A stretch of DNA of 64,000 nt from Adiantum capillus-veneris (lineage: Eukaryota; Streptophyta; Polypodiopsida; Polypodiales; Pteridaceae), in the NCBI GenBank assembly GCA_014529385.2, contig CM043958.1, positions 143,900,734 to 143,964,733 of the forward strand, in the 5' to 3' direction. Both the position numbers and the translations under genes were made by a program. How positions within the stretch are numbered: position 1 is the stretch's first letter; each line of letters opens with the position of its first letter. This document shows, one piece after another, positions 30,151 through 41,486 of this stretch. The notes beneath the pieces are model-generated. The model saw nothing but the letters and a program-made list of their open reading frames with translations, made no database searches and had not been told where the DNA came from.

Positions 30151-31310
30151 GGCTTCATGTCTAAATCTATGTCGATAAAGAAGACTTTTTCATCTCTCCT
30201 CTCCAACATGAGGATTCTATCCTAGGGGCGCCGTGGTTTGATCGCATGGCTGCCAACATGAAGTTCCCTAAAAGGAGAATCTACTTCACATACAGGAGAA
30301 AGAGTATGTATATAGATGCTAATGAGTCTGGTTGTACTATACCACTTGTGAATTCACCAGCTTTTGATAAGTCGATGAAAAGCTCGATTTTTGCGTACAT
30401 GATTTTTGTCAAAGAATCCACTAATGACGCTAATGTTTTATGAAATGAAAATGTTAGGAATCAAGAAGAGATAGAATCGTCTACTTTTCTAAATGGATTT
30501 CAATAAATTTTTGTCGATGATATCCCTATGGCCTTACCCCAAAAATGAGGGGATGATGACCATCAAATTGAGCTCCTACCAGGAAGCTCACCGCCTAACA
30601 AGCCTCCTTATCAAGTTTCCCAAGCTCAACAAGAGGAAACCATGAGGCAAGTACAAGAATTGTTAGACAAAGGGATGGTGAGGCCTAGCTCCTCTCCCTT
30701 TTGTTCTCCAGTCGTTTTAGTCCAAAAGAAATATGGTACATACCGTATGTGTGTGGACTATCGAGCACTAAACCATATCACTATCAAAAATAGATTTCAT
30801 GTGCCTCGGGTAGAAGATCTGTTTGATAAGCTACAAGGCTCTACCTACCTCAGTAGGATTGACCTTTAAAGTGGCTTCATCAAATAAGGATAGTGGATGA
30901 AGATATCCTAAAGACCACGTTTCGTACAATGTGTGGTCTTTATGAATATCTAGTCATGCCTTTTGGCTTGACCAATGCACCAGCCACATTCAATCGTTTG
31001 ATGGAGAAAATATTTAGACCCTACCGCAAGTTCAATGGAGTGTTCTTTGATGGTATCATCATCTACTCCAAGTCCTTGGAGGAACACAAGCAGCATCTCC
31101 AAGTGATTTTTCAAGCATTGAGAGAGAACAAGCTTTTTCTCAACCAAAAGAAAAGCGAATTTTTCCTTCAAGAGATTCAATACTTAGGTCATATTATCTC
31201 TCGAGATGGTATCCACATGGATCCATCAAAGTTAGAGGTAATAAAAGCATGGCCTAATCCAAGGAATCTACATGAGCTAAGAAGATTTATTGGTATGTGT
31301 GCATACTAAC
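30151..31310 (+). pseudogene. Chromovirus copy 1: protease end and reverse transcriptase
   Basis: After frame breaks near 30130 and 30440 the RT domain runs from about 30642: [37 protein letters not shown], a stop at 30868, then [20 protein letters not shown]. The catalytic motif at about 31040-31055 reads FFDGIIIYS; copy 2 has FFDDIIIYS, so one catalytic Asp is lost. QEIQYLGHIISRDGIHMDPS and the connection FIGMCAY follow, ending in a stop. Confidence 0.85.
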
Positions 31311-32395
31311 TATAGACGCTTCATAGCAAAATTTTCTCAAATAGCAGGACCATTTCATGACTTAACAAAGAAGAACGCGAAGTATTCATGGACTGCTAAG
31401 GAGCAAAAAGGTTTTGACAAGCTCAAAGAGAAGCTTACCTCTCAACCCGTCCTTATGCTTCCGGATCTCTCAAAGCCATTTGAGGTCCAATGTGATGCTT
31501 GTGGTGATTGCCTTGGAGCAGTCTTGCTTGAAGAAGGGCATGACATAGCATATAAGAGCCGAAGGCTCAAAACGAATGAACGAATCTTGGGCATTTATGA
31601 GAAAGAGCTTTTAGTTGTTCTACATGCCCTAGACACATGGAAGCACTATTTATTGGGGACTCCATTCATTTTACGAACAGACCACCAAAGTCTCAAGTAC
31701 TTCGTGACACAAACCAAGCTTTTTGACAAACAAATGAGGTGGGCAATTTTTCTTTTGCAATTTTATTTTCATATTGCTCACATTGCTGGTAAGCACAATC
31801 AAGTGGCCGATGCACTTTCACGACGACCAAAAGTCAATGAGGTGTCTATATCTTCTATGATAGATGAGTATGCTACTGACCCTGACTTTAAAGATGTAAT
31901 GTCAGTCCTTGCTTTGGGGAAGAAAGAGGAACCATTCATCTTGCAGGATGGTTATCTTCTCCATGGCAATAGGCTATGTGTTACCCACTCCCTTCGTGAG
32001 AAAGTCATGTATGAATCCCATGCTCCTCCCTATGCGGGGCATAGAGGCATTCAACCTACTCTTGGAGGAGTAGAGACGTATTTCTATTGGCCTACCATGA
32101 AAGTGGACATACAAGAGTATGTTTCAATATGTGTGGTATGCCAAAAGAAGAAGTATGATAGAGGGAAGAAACTTAGATTACTCCAGCCATTGCGAATCCC
32201 TAATTCACCATGGGAGAGTATATCCGTGGATTTTGTCTTTGGATTACCCAAGTCTATACATGGAAATACAAGATTATGGACAATAGTTGACATGTTTAGC
32301 AAGCAATTGTCGAAAATACTATTAAGGCACACCAAATGGCAACCATCTTCATATCTCATATTTTCAAACACCAACATCCATCGTGTCATATAGAG
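31290..32395 (+). pseudogene. Chromovirus copy 1: RNase H and integrase N-terminal half (about 367 codons open)
   Basis: RNase H shows PFEVQCDACGDCLGAVLLEE, YEKELLVVLHALDTWKHYLL, LRTDHQSLKYF and HNQVADALSR, which supply the D-E-D-D residues. The integrase zinc domain follows with HAPPYAGHRGIQPTL and CVVCQ, then WESISVDFVFGLPKS with the first catalytic Asp. A frame break after VDMFSKQLSK ends the open stretch. Confidence 0.85.
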
Positions 32396-33287
32396 ATCCT
32401 AGAATGACCATCAATTTTTGGAAAGGTCTCTTTGAAAACCTAGGTACAAGATTGAATTTATCTTCGGCCTATCATCCACAAACGGATGGACAAAGTGAGA
32501 TAGCCAATCTTACAATACTCCATCTACTAAAGACTTATGTTATAGAAGTAGATCAACGCTCACAATGGGAGAAGTACTTACCCCTTGTAGAGTATGCATA
32601 CAATAATACTGTCCATACTACTACGAGAAAAGCACCTTTTGAGATCATAGAGGGAATACCTAAAATTCCCTTGCTTCTTAAAGTACATGGGAAGATCTTT
32701 GCAGGCAGGCTGATGAGTATAGCCGTGACCTACAAGAATCTTTTCATAAGGTTAAGGAGGCTATATCTATCTCTCAACAAAGGCAAAAAGCTGAACTGAC
32801 AAGCACATAAGGGCCTTAACATTCAAAGAAATGATTGGGTCTTAATTAAGTTTCCCAAGGCTCGATTGAGGCAAATGACGGGCAAAAATTCTACGGGCCA
32901 TCAAAAGTACTATGCTAAATTAGCAAAAACATACTATGGTCCTTTTCAAATCTTGAAGCCAATCAATGACATGGATTATCAACTCAAGTTGCACAATTAT
33001 TGGCTCATACACAATTCTTTTCATGTGAGCCTACTTAAGCCCTACAAAGGAGACCACCAAGAGAACCAATTATTGAAGACCCTCCAGAAATCGAAGACCA
33101 AGAAGAGGTGCTACATCGTGAAGCTATCCTTCGGCATGAAGACAAGGTACTATGGCATGGTAAGATTATTTGACGGTATCTTATTAAGTTCAAAAATTAT
33201 CCTTTTGAAGATGCTAGATGGATGCAAGGAATACAACTTAAGGATAGTATGAACCTTGTCAATGCTTACAATGCTGCACTAGGTAAC
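32383..33287 (+). pseudogene. Chromovirus copy 1: integrase C-terminal half with chromodomain-like end
   Basis: The second catalytic Asp is lost: the sequence reads MSYRDPRMT where copy 2 has VSDRGPRMT. The Glu is kept in TDGQSEIANL. Later frames give YYGPFQILKPINDMDYQLKL and HVSLLKPYKGD, a GPY/F-type module. In another frame at about 33090-33250 come EEVLHREAILRHEDKVLWHG, a stop, and RYLIKFKNYPFEDARWM. The last part matches the end of a chromodomain, in which YLVKWKGYP-x-ED-x-TW is usual, so the element belongs to the chromoviruses. Pol runs almost straight into the LTR at 33288, without the ~370-bp 3' non-coding region of the other copies. Confidence 0.8.
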
Positions 33288-33757
33288 TGTCATAATAACT
33301 AATATCTAATTCTCCTAAATGATTTTTTAATGTTAAACTGATCATTTAATATGGGAAGTACCAGGGGAGAAAAAGCTAGAATATTGGTTAGACTGGCAGA
33401 CCGGTGCACAGTAGGGATCCAAAGGGGGGGCCATCGGCAAAAGAGCAATGTGCATTAATGGGCTTCAAAGACCCTAAGGTTCAGCCCATTAAGACTTCCA
33501 AAATGCTAAGGTTCCAAAATTAAATCAAATACTCAATGGTCAATCCTTAGGAAAATTGGATGCTTGTGGGAAGACTCTCCCACATCCCTATCCAGGAGGG
33601 GGCGAGCCCTTTTAGTAGGGGATGAGAGAGAAACACACACGCACTCTTCCAACGCTCCCTTTACACAAAGGGCATATCGGATACATGTCAGTTTCCTAGC
33701 CTAGTTGCCCCCAAGGTGCATTCAAATCCTATTGGATGGCCATAGAGGTGGACCAAT
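33288..33757 (+). mobile_element. Chromovirus LTR, left part (interrupted by copia E)
   Basis: It starts TGTCATAATAACTAATATC and matches the other LTRs of the family with clear divergence up to GAGGTGGACCAAT. There the copia E composite is inserted. The LTR resumes at 41487. Confidence 0.8.
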
Positions 33758-33815
33758 TGTTGGGTGAAGAAGGGAGTGAGGGAAGCTATAGACGCGTACA
33801 CACACACCTGTAGAT

Positions 33816-33847
<32 letters not shown>

Positions 33848-34075
33848 CAAGAAGCTTGATAGCTTGAAGCTCCCTCACTTTGTTATGAAGAGTTCAAGTG
33901 TGATTATGAGAGAAAGATACGAGTCTCCCTAAGTATAACGTACCACCACACATGCGTATAGTGTGTATATGTGGTTACACGGGGAAAAAACCTCTAGCTA
34001 GCACTAGAGTAAAAAGTGCCCGTGTATAGGGAAACGGTTCACATCAAACTACCTGAGGAACACGTGAGTGTAACA
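33758..34075 (-). mobile_element. Copia E 3' LTR (outer left)
   Basis: 318 bp; on the minus strand it starts TGTTACACTCACGTG next to a CCAGGGGGGTT polypurine tract (34076-34087) and ends TTCACCCAACA at 33758. It includes a CA microsatellite. Confidence 0.85.
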
Positions 34076-34077
34076 AA

Positions 34078-35520
34078 CCCCCCTGGAGTGAATGATGTGA
34101 ACATGTACATGGAGGTGACGGATCAGCCCCACATGGTAACAAGCCTAAATCTTTGCGAAAAGCTTCAAAATTTTCCCTTGGAAGAGCTTTGGTGAACAAG
34201 TCTGCCACATTGTCTTGTGTAGGTACATGCGCCAAATCAATATCTCCTGCATGTAGCCGCTCTCTAACATAGTGATAATGCACCTCAATGTGTTTTGTGC
34301 GAGCATGAAACACTGGATTCCTCGCAACTGCCAATGCTCTCTGACTGTCAGTGAAAATGGTCATAGACTCATGTGGCTTCATGCATAGATCCATCAAGAG
34401 ACGTCTGAGCCATACAAACTCCACCGTAGCTGTGAATGCTGCCCTGTACTCAGGCTCACAACTAGATGCGGCCACAGTTGGGTGGTTCTTACTCAACCAT
34501 GATATACATGATTTTCCAAGAAGAAAGCAACCATAGAAGAGACCAAAGTTCATAGTGCCTTTGCGGTATCTAAAGACACGCTTCACAGCTTGCCAATGCT
34601 TAGTGCCGGGGCTATGCATGAACCTACTCAACTGGGAAACAACATATTGTATGTCTCGCCGAGTGTTGCATACATAAATTAAGCATCCCACAGCTTGTTG
34701 GTAGAGATAAGTGTCAAATGCATCATCACAATCCTCAATTGAGAACCTGAATCCTGTCTGAACAGGAGTTGAAATGGACTTGCAATCCTCAAAACCAAAA
34801 CGATGAAGCAGCTTCTCAATGTATTTTTCTTGATGCATGATAATACCCCCCTCAACGGAAACAAACTGGATACCGAGATAATAGCTCAAATGACCATGAT
34901 TTTTGATCTCGAAAGCTTGTTGCAAATCAGTCTTTAGTTCCTCAATTTTCAACTCACATGACCCAGTCAAAAGCATATCATCAACATAAAGAACAAGCAC
35001 AATCAAGTCATTGCCATCTTTGCGTACATAAAGTGTGTTCTCAATCGGACTACACTTTCCAACCACAATGAGTAGCCAATGCAACCACAGTACGAATGGT
35101 AGTCATGCATGAAGTAGGTGCAAAAGTCTCCTCATAGTCAATACCATATTGTTGCGCATAACCTTTTGCAACAAGTCTCGCTTTGTAGCATTCAATACTA
35201 CCATTAGAATTTCTCTTAACTTTGTAAACCCACTTAGTACCGATTGCATGCTTACCTTTAGGTAAGTCACATAACTCCCAAGTACCATTCTTGGAAATCT
35301 AATCCAATTCGGATTGCATAGTAACCATCCACTTCTCATTTTCAGATGCATCTTCAAAAGATAGTGGTTCTTCATTACATGCTGTTGCAATGAGAGCTAC
35401 ATCCATAAAATCACTCGATACATGGCGAGTAGATAATCTTGTTCTACCACGCAAAGAAGCACTCAACTTACTATCTTGTAAAGTTTGTTTCAACCATCTT
35501 GGCATTGCTTGTGCATCCCT
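34078..35520 (-). pseudogene. Copia E reverse transcriptase and RNase H (minus strand)
   Basis: From 35520 leftwards: MPRWLKQTLQDSKLSASLRG, EEPLSFEDASENEKWM, GTKWVYKVKRN, YKARLVAKGYAQQYGIDYEE, then a deletion. A long frame (34044-35084) follows with LIVLVLYVDDMLLTGS, an intact YVDD near 34980. Next come LSYYLGIQF, CNTRRDIQYVVSQLSRFMHS and the RNase H residues in CEPEYRA and FTDSQRALAVA. The DSDWAG block is deleted between GLFYG and CFLLGKSC. It ends YVPTQDNVADLFTKALPREN-type (HVPTQDN here) and the LTR. Confidence 0.85.
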
Positions 35521-35737
35521 GATAGAAGTGCGTTATCACTATGTCAGAGAGAGGCTACATGCAAGAGATATTGATTTGGCGTATGTACCTACACCAAGAC
35601 AATGTGGCAGACTTGTTCACCAAAGCTCTTCCAAGGGATAAGTTTGAAGCTTTTCGCAAAGCTTTAGGCTTGTTACCATGTGGGGGATGATCTGTCACCT
35701 CCCTGTACATGTTCACATCATTCACTCCAGGGGGGTT
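35521..35737 (+). pseudogene. Copia E RNase H C-terminus and polypurine tract (plus strand)
   Basis: The plus strand gives EVRYHYVRERLHARDIDLAY, then shifted DLFTKALPRDKFEAFRKA, and a CCAGGGGGGTT polypurine tract at about 35728-35737. It begins abruptly at 35521 against the start of the minus-strand RT, a rearrangement breakpoint. Confidence 0.8.
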
Positions 35738-36032
35738 CGTTACACTCACGTGTTAGTTTTGATGTGAACCGTTTCCCTATACACGAGCACTTTTTACTTT
35801 AGTGCTAGCTAGAGGTTTTTTCCCAGTGTAACCACATATACACACTATACGCATGTGTGGTGGTATGCTGTACTTTGGGAGACTCGTATTCTTCTCTCCT
35901 ACTCACACTTGAACTCTTCATAACAAAGTGAGGGAGCTTCAAGCTATCAAGATTCTTGCTATGTGTGTGTGTGCATCTATGGGTGTATGTGTGTGTGTCT
36001 ATAGCTTCCCCCACTCCCTTCTTCACCCAACA
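35738..36032 (+). mobile_element. Copia E LTR (plus orientation), joined to inverted gag
   Basis: It starts CGTTACACTCACG (TG changed to CG) and ends CTTCACCCAACA. The next five bases are GAAAC and then gag sequence on the minus strand, so this LTR end sits at an integration-type junction. Confidence 0.8.
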
Positions 36033-36526
36033 GAAACAACTGTTGAAGAGCTACTTGCATCTGTAAAACAGTAGAAGTAGAACTGTCAGGTCTCTTGTCT
36101 ACATCCGTCACAATGCAACAAGCATATGTTTCATCATGTAAGACCACATCGGATAATTGGTCCCATCAAGCTTATCCTCAGCTTGAAGCATGCCAAACAA
36201 GTCATTATTGCTTGCCATAGCACCCACAAACAATAAATTGGCAAGAAATGCACTCCTGACAAAACCTGCAAAAAATATGCAGACCTGTAAATGCTGTTAC
36301 AGCAAAGCCTTAATTTGTTCAAAAATGCCGATTTGTGATATTTTTGCGTAGTACTCGTTCTTAGCTTCGTTTTGAGTCCTAGGTTGAGCAAAACGGACAC
36401 CCGGAGCACCCATGGCGAGTAAAACGGTGACTAGCTGTCCCGAGGCTGCACCTCCTACAAAACCTAATATGAGGTATAGAGGAAGGAGAATGCTTGTGGG
36501 AGCTAAAGAGCCTCCTCTAATATCAT
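36033..36526 (-). pseudogene. Copia E gag start and leader (minus strand)
   Basis: It is a near-copy of 40609-41116: the gag ATG near 36218 with DLFGMLQAEDKLDGTN-like sequence, followed on the right by the leader (GCAAAACGGACACCCGG) and a decayed primer site (36514-36525). It stops at GAAAC (36033-36037), the same gag position at which the plus-strand segment starts at 36838. Confidence 0.75.
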
Positions 36527-36837
36527 TGTTGGGTGAAGAAGGGAGTGAGGGAAGCTATAGACGCGCGCACACACACCCGTAGATGCACACACACACACAC
36601 ACACACAGCAAGAAGCTTGATAGCTTGAAGCTCCCTCACTTTGTTATGAAGAGTTCAAGTGTGAGTATGAGAGAAAGATATGAGTCCCCCTAAGTACAAC
36701 ATACCACCACACATGCGTATAGTGTGTATATGTGGTTACACGGGGAAAAGACCTCTAGCTAGCACTAGAGTAAAAAGTGCTCGTGTATAGGGAAAAGGTT
36801 CACATCAAAACTACCCGAGGGACACGTGAGTGTAACA
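36527..36837 (-). mobile_element. Copia E LTR (minus orientation), joined to plus-strand gag
   Basis: 311 bp, TGTTGGGTGAAG to GAGTGTAACA in + coordinates. It is followed at once by GTTTC (36838-36842) and plus-strand gag. With the GAAAC at 36033 this forms an inverted 5-bp duplication. Confidence 0.85.
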
Positions 36838-39142
36838 GTTTCTTCATCTTCTCCACCTACACAGGATCAGCTTAGATGGGATGGAAAGGATGCCCAAGCA
36901 CGTGCTTGATTGCTCTTTCCCTGAAGCTTCATATTGTTCCGCACATTCGATCTTGCACTTCATCCAAGCAAGCTTGGGATGTACTTGCTTCTTTGTATGC
37001 CGGGCGCAATGAAGCCCGTGTGGCTTACTTAAGGAAGCAACTTGAGGAAATGTATATGGCTGAAGGTGAGTCCGTTGATGTGTATGTTACAAAGATTATG
37101 GATTTTAAAGAGCAATTGGAAAACATAGATGAGATTATCTCGGACAATTCTCTCATCCCCACTTTGCTTAATGGGTTGCCAGATTCTTTTCAAAGCTTTG
37201 CTACTACTCTTCGTTTAGTTGCAAAAGGAAATCCCAACATGTATATTTTTTATGAGATTGTGTCACTTCTCTTGCAAGAAGAGCAATCTAGAATGAATAG
37301 AAGTGGTTTGATTGAGGGAACTCAAGCACTTGCTATCTCTCAAAGAGGTAAAAGCAAGTCCGGACCAGCTTTGGGCACATCAAAACCAAATCCCCAAACT
37401 CCCTCTTCCACTAATTCTTCTAGTGATGGTGATTCACAAAAAAAGAAGAGATGCAAGTATTGTCGGAAGTTGGGACATACCATTGAGGAATGTAGAAAGC
37501 TTGCAAAGCATAATGATAAAAAGAAGCAATCGGGCATGTCTATCATTAAGAGCATGAGTAATGCAAAGGATGATGAATTTAATCTTGCTCAAGATGTTTG
37601 GGCTTGTGTTGTTACATGCACATATGATTCTTCATTACATTCTACATGTATGACAGTGCGTGAGGCTGATCTTGATTGGTACTTTGATAGTGGTGCTTCC
37701 AAGTACATAACATCATGTAAGAAGTTTTTTTGTGCCCTTGCAAGATGCACCAAAGGGGGGCATGTTGTTTGCACAAATAATGCCTCTTACCCTATCATTG
37801 GAGTTGGGAACATAAAGCTTATGGCTCCAAATGGGGGTGTTATGACTCTCAAGAATGCCTTGTATGTGCCAGGCATCAAGAAGAACTTGCTTTCCGTTCC
37901 TACCATTGCCTCTTCGGGTCTTCATGTACATTTTGTGGATGCCAAATGTATGGTTCATGACTTCGCCAATGGTGATGTTATTGTTATGTCCGGGACATTA
38001 TGCAATGGCTTGTATCGCATGGATACTTATGAGAGACATGCCTTGCTTGTTCGTACTCCTTCTATGGCTGAAACGGAGTTATGGCATGCACGTTTTGGTC
38101 ATTTAAACTTCAATAGCTTGCTCTATTTACAAAAGCATGATATGGTTGTTGGTTTGCCCACACTTGGCTCCATTGAGAAGCATGCTTGTGAAGGTTGTAT
38201 ACTTGGCAAAATTCATCGTGCCTCTTTTCCGAAGGATGGTTCTGTTCATGCTACAAAAAATTTACAACTTGTACACAGTGATGTATGTGGTCATGTGAAG
38301 ACTCTATCTTTTGGAAAGTATGTATATTTTGTTACCTTCATAGATGATGCTACTTGCCATACTTGGGTGTATCCATTGAAAGCAAAGAATGAAGTTTTTG
38401 CATGCTTTAAAAGCTTTGTGACTATGGATGAAAATTTCAGTGGCAATAAACTTATTACTCTTCGCACAGATCGTGGTGGGAAATATATGTCGCATGAGTT
38501 TAATGTTTTTCTTCATGAAAAAGGTATTATGCATCAATGTATTGTGCCATATACACCTTAGCAAAATGGTGTTGGCGAGCGTAAGAATCGTACTCTCTTG
38601 GAACTGGCACGTTGTATGGTTAAAGGAAAGTATCTTCCTGATAAGTTTTGGATGGAAGCGCTCATGTGTGCAAACTATGTTTTGAATAGATGTCCCACTA
38701 AATCTTTGAGAGTTGTTACACCTTATGAGGCTTGGAATGGTCGAAAGCCAATGGTGAGCCATATGCGTGTGTTTGTTTGGCATATGTTCTTGTGCCTTCA
38801 CAACAACGTCACAAACTGCAAGACAAGGCTATAAAATGTATCTTTGTGGGCTATAGTGCTGACAGTAAAATTTATCGTTTGTATTATCCATTAATGGACA
38901 AGATTGTTGTAAGTGGTGATGTGGTATTTCCTCAAAATTCAACCCATCCCTTGCTTGAATGTAAAACGCAGCCAACTATTGGGTCAGAAGATATGTTTGA
39001 TACACATATGCCTTTGTTTCAAAGTGGTACATTGGATAATGACCATGTAGAGCAGCCAAATGAGGTTCAAAGAGTCAAAAATTTGCATCCAAACATGGCT
39101 GAAAATCAGCATGAAGTTCAGCCGATTGATGATGTACAAGTT
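36838..39142 (+). pseudogene. Copia E gag, protease and integrase (plus strand), nearly open
   Basis: After a one-base shift near 36900 a frame of about 560 codons is open to a TAG at 38559. Gag of the UBN2 type: IRSCTSSKQAWDVLASLYAG, NSLIPTLLNGLPDSFQSFAT. Zinc knuckle CKYCRKLGHTIEEC. Protease WYFDSGASKYITS with an intact DSG. Pre-integrase ELWHARFGHLNFNSLLYLQ and CEGCILGKIHRASF (H-H-C-C). Integrase VHSDVCGHV, LRTDRGGKYMSHEF, stop, NGVGERKNRTLLE, so D, D and E are all present. The stop looks like a single CAG to TAG change. Later frames hold the integrase end, to QPIDDVQVDG. No RT follows; the segment ends at a breakpoint. Confidence 0.85.
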
Positions 39143-40613
39143 GATGGAGTCTTCACAGGACCACATACATCACTGTGTACAAGCTGTAATTCTTTTGTAG
39201 CATGAAAAAAACCATCCTTTGGAAAAGAGGCACGATGAATTTTGCCAAGAATACAACCTTCACAAGCATGCTTCTCAATGGAGCCAAGTGTGGGCAAACC
39301 AACAACCATATCACGCTTTTGTAAATAGAGCAAGCTATTGAAGTTTAAATGACCAAAATGTGCATGCCATAACTCAGTTTCAGCCATAGAAGGAGTACGA
39401 ACAAGAAAGGCATTTGATGCATGTCTCTCATAAGTATCCATGCGATACAAGCCATTGCATAACGTCCCAGACATAACAATAACATCACCATTGCTGAAGT
39501 CATGAACCATACATTTGGCATCCACAAAATGTACATGAAGACCCGAAGAGGCAATGGTAGGAACCAAAAGCAAGTTCTGCTTTATGCCTAGCAAATACAA
39601 GGCATTCTTGAGAGTCACAACACCCCCATTTGCAGCCGTAAGCTTTATGTTCCCAACTCCAATGATAGGGTAAGAGGCATTATTTGCGCAAACAACATGC
39701 CCCCCCCGTTGGTGCATCTTGCAAGGGCACAAAAAACTTCTTACATGATGTTATGTGCTTGGAAGCACCACTATCAAAGTACCAATCAAGATCAGCCTCA
39801 CGCACTATCATACATGTAGAATGTAATGAAGAATCATATGTGCATGTAACAACACAAGCCCAAACATCTTGAGCAATATTAAATTCATCATCCTTTGCAT
39901 TACTCATGCTCTTAATGATAGACATGCCCAATTGCTTCTTTTTATCGTAACGCTTTGCAAGCTTTCTACATTCCTATGTCCCGACTTCCGACAATACTTG
40001 CATCTCTTCTATTTTTGCGAATCACCATCACTAGAAGAATTAGTGGAAGAGGGAGTTTGGGGCTTTGGTTTTGATGTGCCCAAAGCTGGTCCGGACTTGC
40101 TTTTACCTCTTTGAGAGATAGCAAGTGCTTGAGTTCCCTTAATCAAACCACTTCTATTCATTCTAGATTGCTCTTCTTGCAAGAGAAGTGACACAACCTC
40201 ATCAAAAGTATACATGTTGGGATTTCCTTTTGCAACCAAACAAAGAGTAGTAGCAAAGCTTTGAAAAGAATCTGGCAACCCTTTAAGCAAAGTGGAGATG
40301 AGAGAATTGTCCGAGATAATCTCATCTATGTTTGCCAATTGCTCTTTCAAATCCTTAATCTTTGTAACATGCACATCAACAGACTCACCTTCAGCCATAT
40401 GCATTTCCTCAAGTTGCTTCCTCGAGCAAGCCACACGGGCTTCATTGCGCCCGGCATACAAAGAAGTAAGTCCCAAGCTTGCTTGGATGAAGCGCAAGAC
40501 CGAATGTGCGGAATAATATGACGCTTCACAGAAAGAGCAATCAAAGAATGTGCTTGGGCATCCTTTCCATCCCATCTAAGTTGATCCTGTGTAGGTGCAG
40601 AAGATGAAGAAAC
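36838..40613. repeat. Inverted repeat with ~1.47-kb arms inside copia E
   Basis: Arm 1 is 36838-38312 (plus-sense gag to integrase start), arm 2 is 39143-40613 (the same on the minus strand), and the spacer is 830 bp. Similarity is high across both arms. Confidence 0.85.
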
Positions 40614-40808
40614 AACTGTTGAAGAGCTACTTGCATCTGTAACAGTAGAAGTAGAACTGTCAGGTCTCTTGTCTACATCCGCCACAATGTTCCATAGTTG
40701 TTTTGCAACAAGCACATGTTTCATCATGTAAGACCATATCAGATAATCGGTCCCATCAAGCTTATCCGCAACTTGAAGCATACCAAACAAGTCATTGTTG
40801 CTTGCCAT
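39143..40808 (-). pseudogene. Copia E integrase start, protease and gag (minus strand)
   Basis: Gag begins at an ATG at 40808 (MASNNDLFGMLQVADKLDGT, DYLIWSYMMKHVLVAKQLW) and runs through UBN2 sequence, with a shift near 40440. The zinc-knuckle region near 39990 is damaged, the protease keeps WYFDSGASKHITS, and the pre-integrase part has ELWHAHFGHLNFNSLLYLQK and CEGCILGKIHRASF. It ends at LVHSDVCGPVKTPS, where the plus-strand segment meets it head-on at 39142/39143. The catalytic core and the integrase end are missing. Confidence 0.85.
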
Positions 40809-41103
40809 AGCACCCACGAACAATAAATTGGCAAGAAATGCACTCCCGACAAACCTTGTAGAAAATCTACAAACCTGTAAATGCTGTTACAACAAAGTCT
40901 CAATGTGTCCAGAAATGTTGATTCGTGATATCATTGCGTAGTACTCGTTCTTAAATTCGTTTTGAGTCCTAGATTGAGCAAAACGGACACCCGGGGCACC
41001 CGTGGCGAGCAAAACGGTGACTAGCTATCCCGAGGCTGCACCTCCTGCAAAACCTAATATGAGGTATGGAGGAAGGAGAATGCTTGTGGGAGCTAAAGAG
41101 CCT

Positions 41104-41115
41104 GCTCTGATACCA
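41104..41115 (-). promoter_or_regulatory. Primer-binding site of copia E
   Basis: The minus strand reads TGGTATCAGAGC, an exact complement to the initiator Met-tRNA end, one base after the LTR. Confidence 0.9.
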
Positions 41116-41116
41116 T

Positions 41117-41486
41117 TGTTGGGTGAAGAAGGGAGTGAGAGAAGCTATAGATGCGCACACACACACACCCGTAGATCATGCACACACACACACACACACA
41201 CACACACAGCAAGAAGCTTGATAGCTTGAAGCTCCCTCACTTTGTTATGAAGAGTTCTAGTGTGAGTATGAGAGAAAGATACAAGTCTCCCTAAGTACAA
41301 TGTACCACCACACATGCGTATAGTGTGTATATGTGGTTACATGGGCATTGTACCACCACACATGCGTATAGTGTGTATATGTGGTTACATGGGGAAAAAA
41401 CCTCTAGCCAGCACTAGAGTAAAAAGTGTCTGTGTATAGGGAAACGGTTCACATGAAAACTATCCGAGTGACACGTGAGTGTAACA
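41117..41486 (-). mobile_element. Copia E 5' LTR (outer right), with internal duplication
   Basis: 370 bp, longer than its partners because an approximately 49-bp block (GTACCACCACACATGCGTAT...) is present twice (41301 and 41350). It carries a CA microsatellite (about 41183-41208). Confidence 0.85.

Larger units (their letters stand above)
33758..41486. mobile_element. Copia family E composite: nested or self-inserted and inverted copies with four LTRs
   Basis: The outer ends are two LTRs in the same orientation (33758-34075 and 41117-41486, both reading TGTTACACTCACG on the minus strand). They are flanked by 5-bp duplications CCAAT (33753-33757) and TCAAT (41487-41491), one mismatch, inside the chromovirus LTR. 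Inside, in + order, are: RT-RNase H (minus), RNase H end plus LTR (plus), gag start plus leader plus LTR (minus), gag-protease-integrase (plus), and integrase-protease-gag-leader (minus). Two internal junctions carry GAAAC / GTTTC, the two orientations of one gag target site. A single original insertion later received another E copy and was inverted. Confidence 0.8.

Noticed and set aside
33600-33650. Possible further hammerhead core (GGATGAGAGAGAAAC)
   Set aside because: Lacks CTGATGA, and no stem II or stem I pairing is available; part of the chromovirus LTR and repeated at 47925 and 63905 without the GAAAC.
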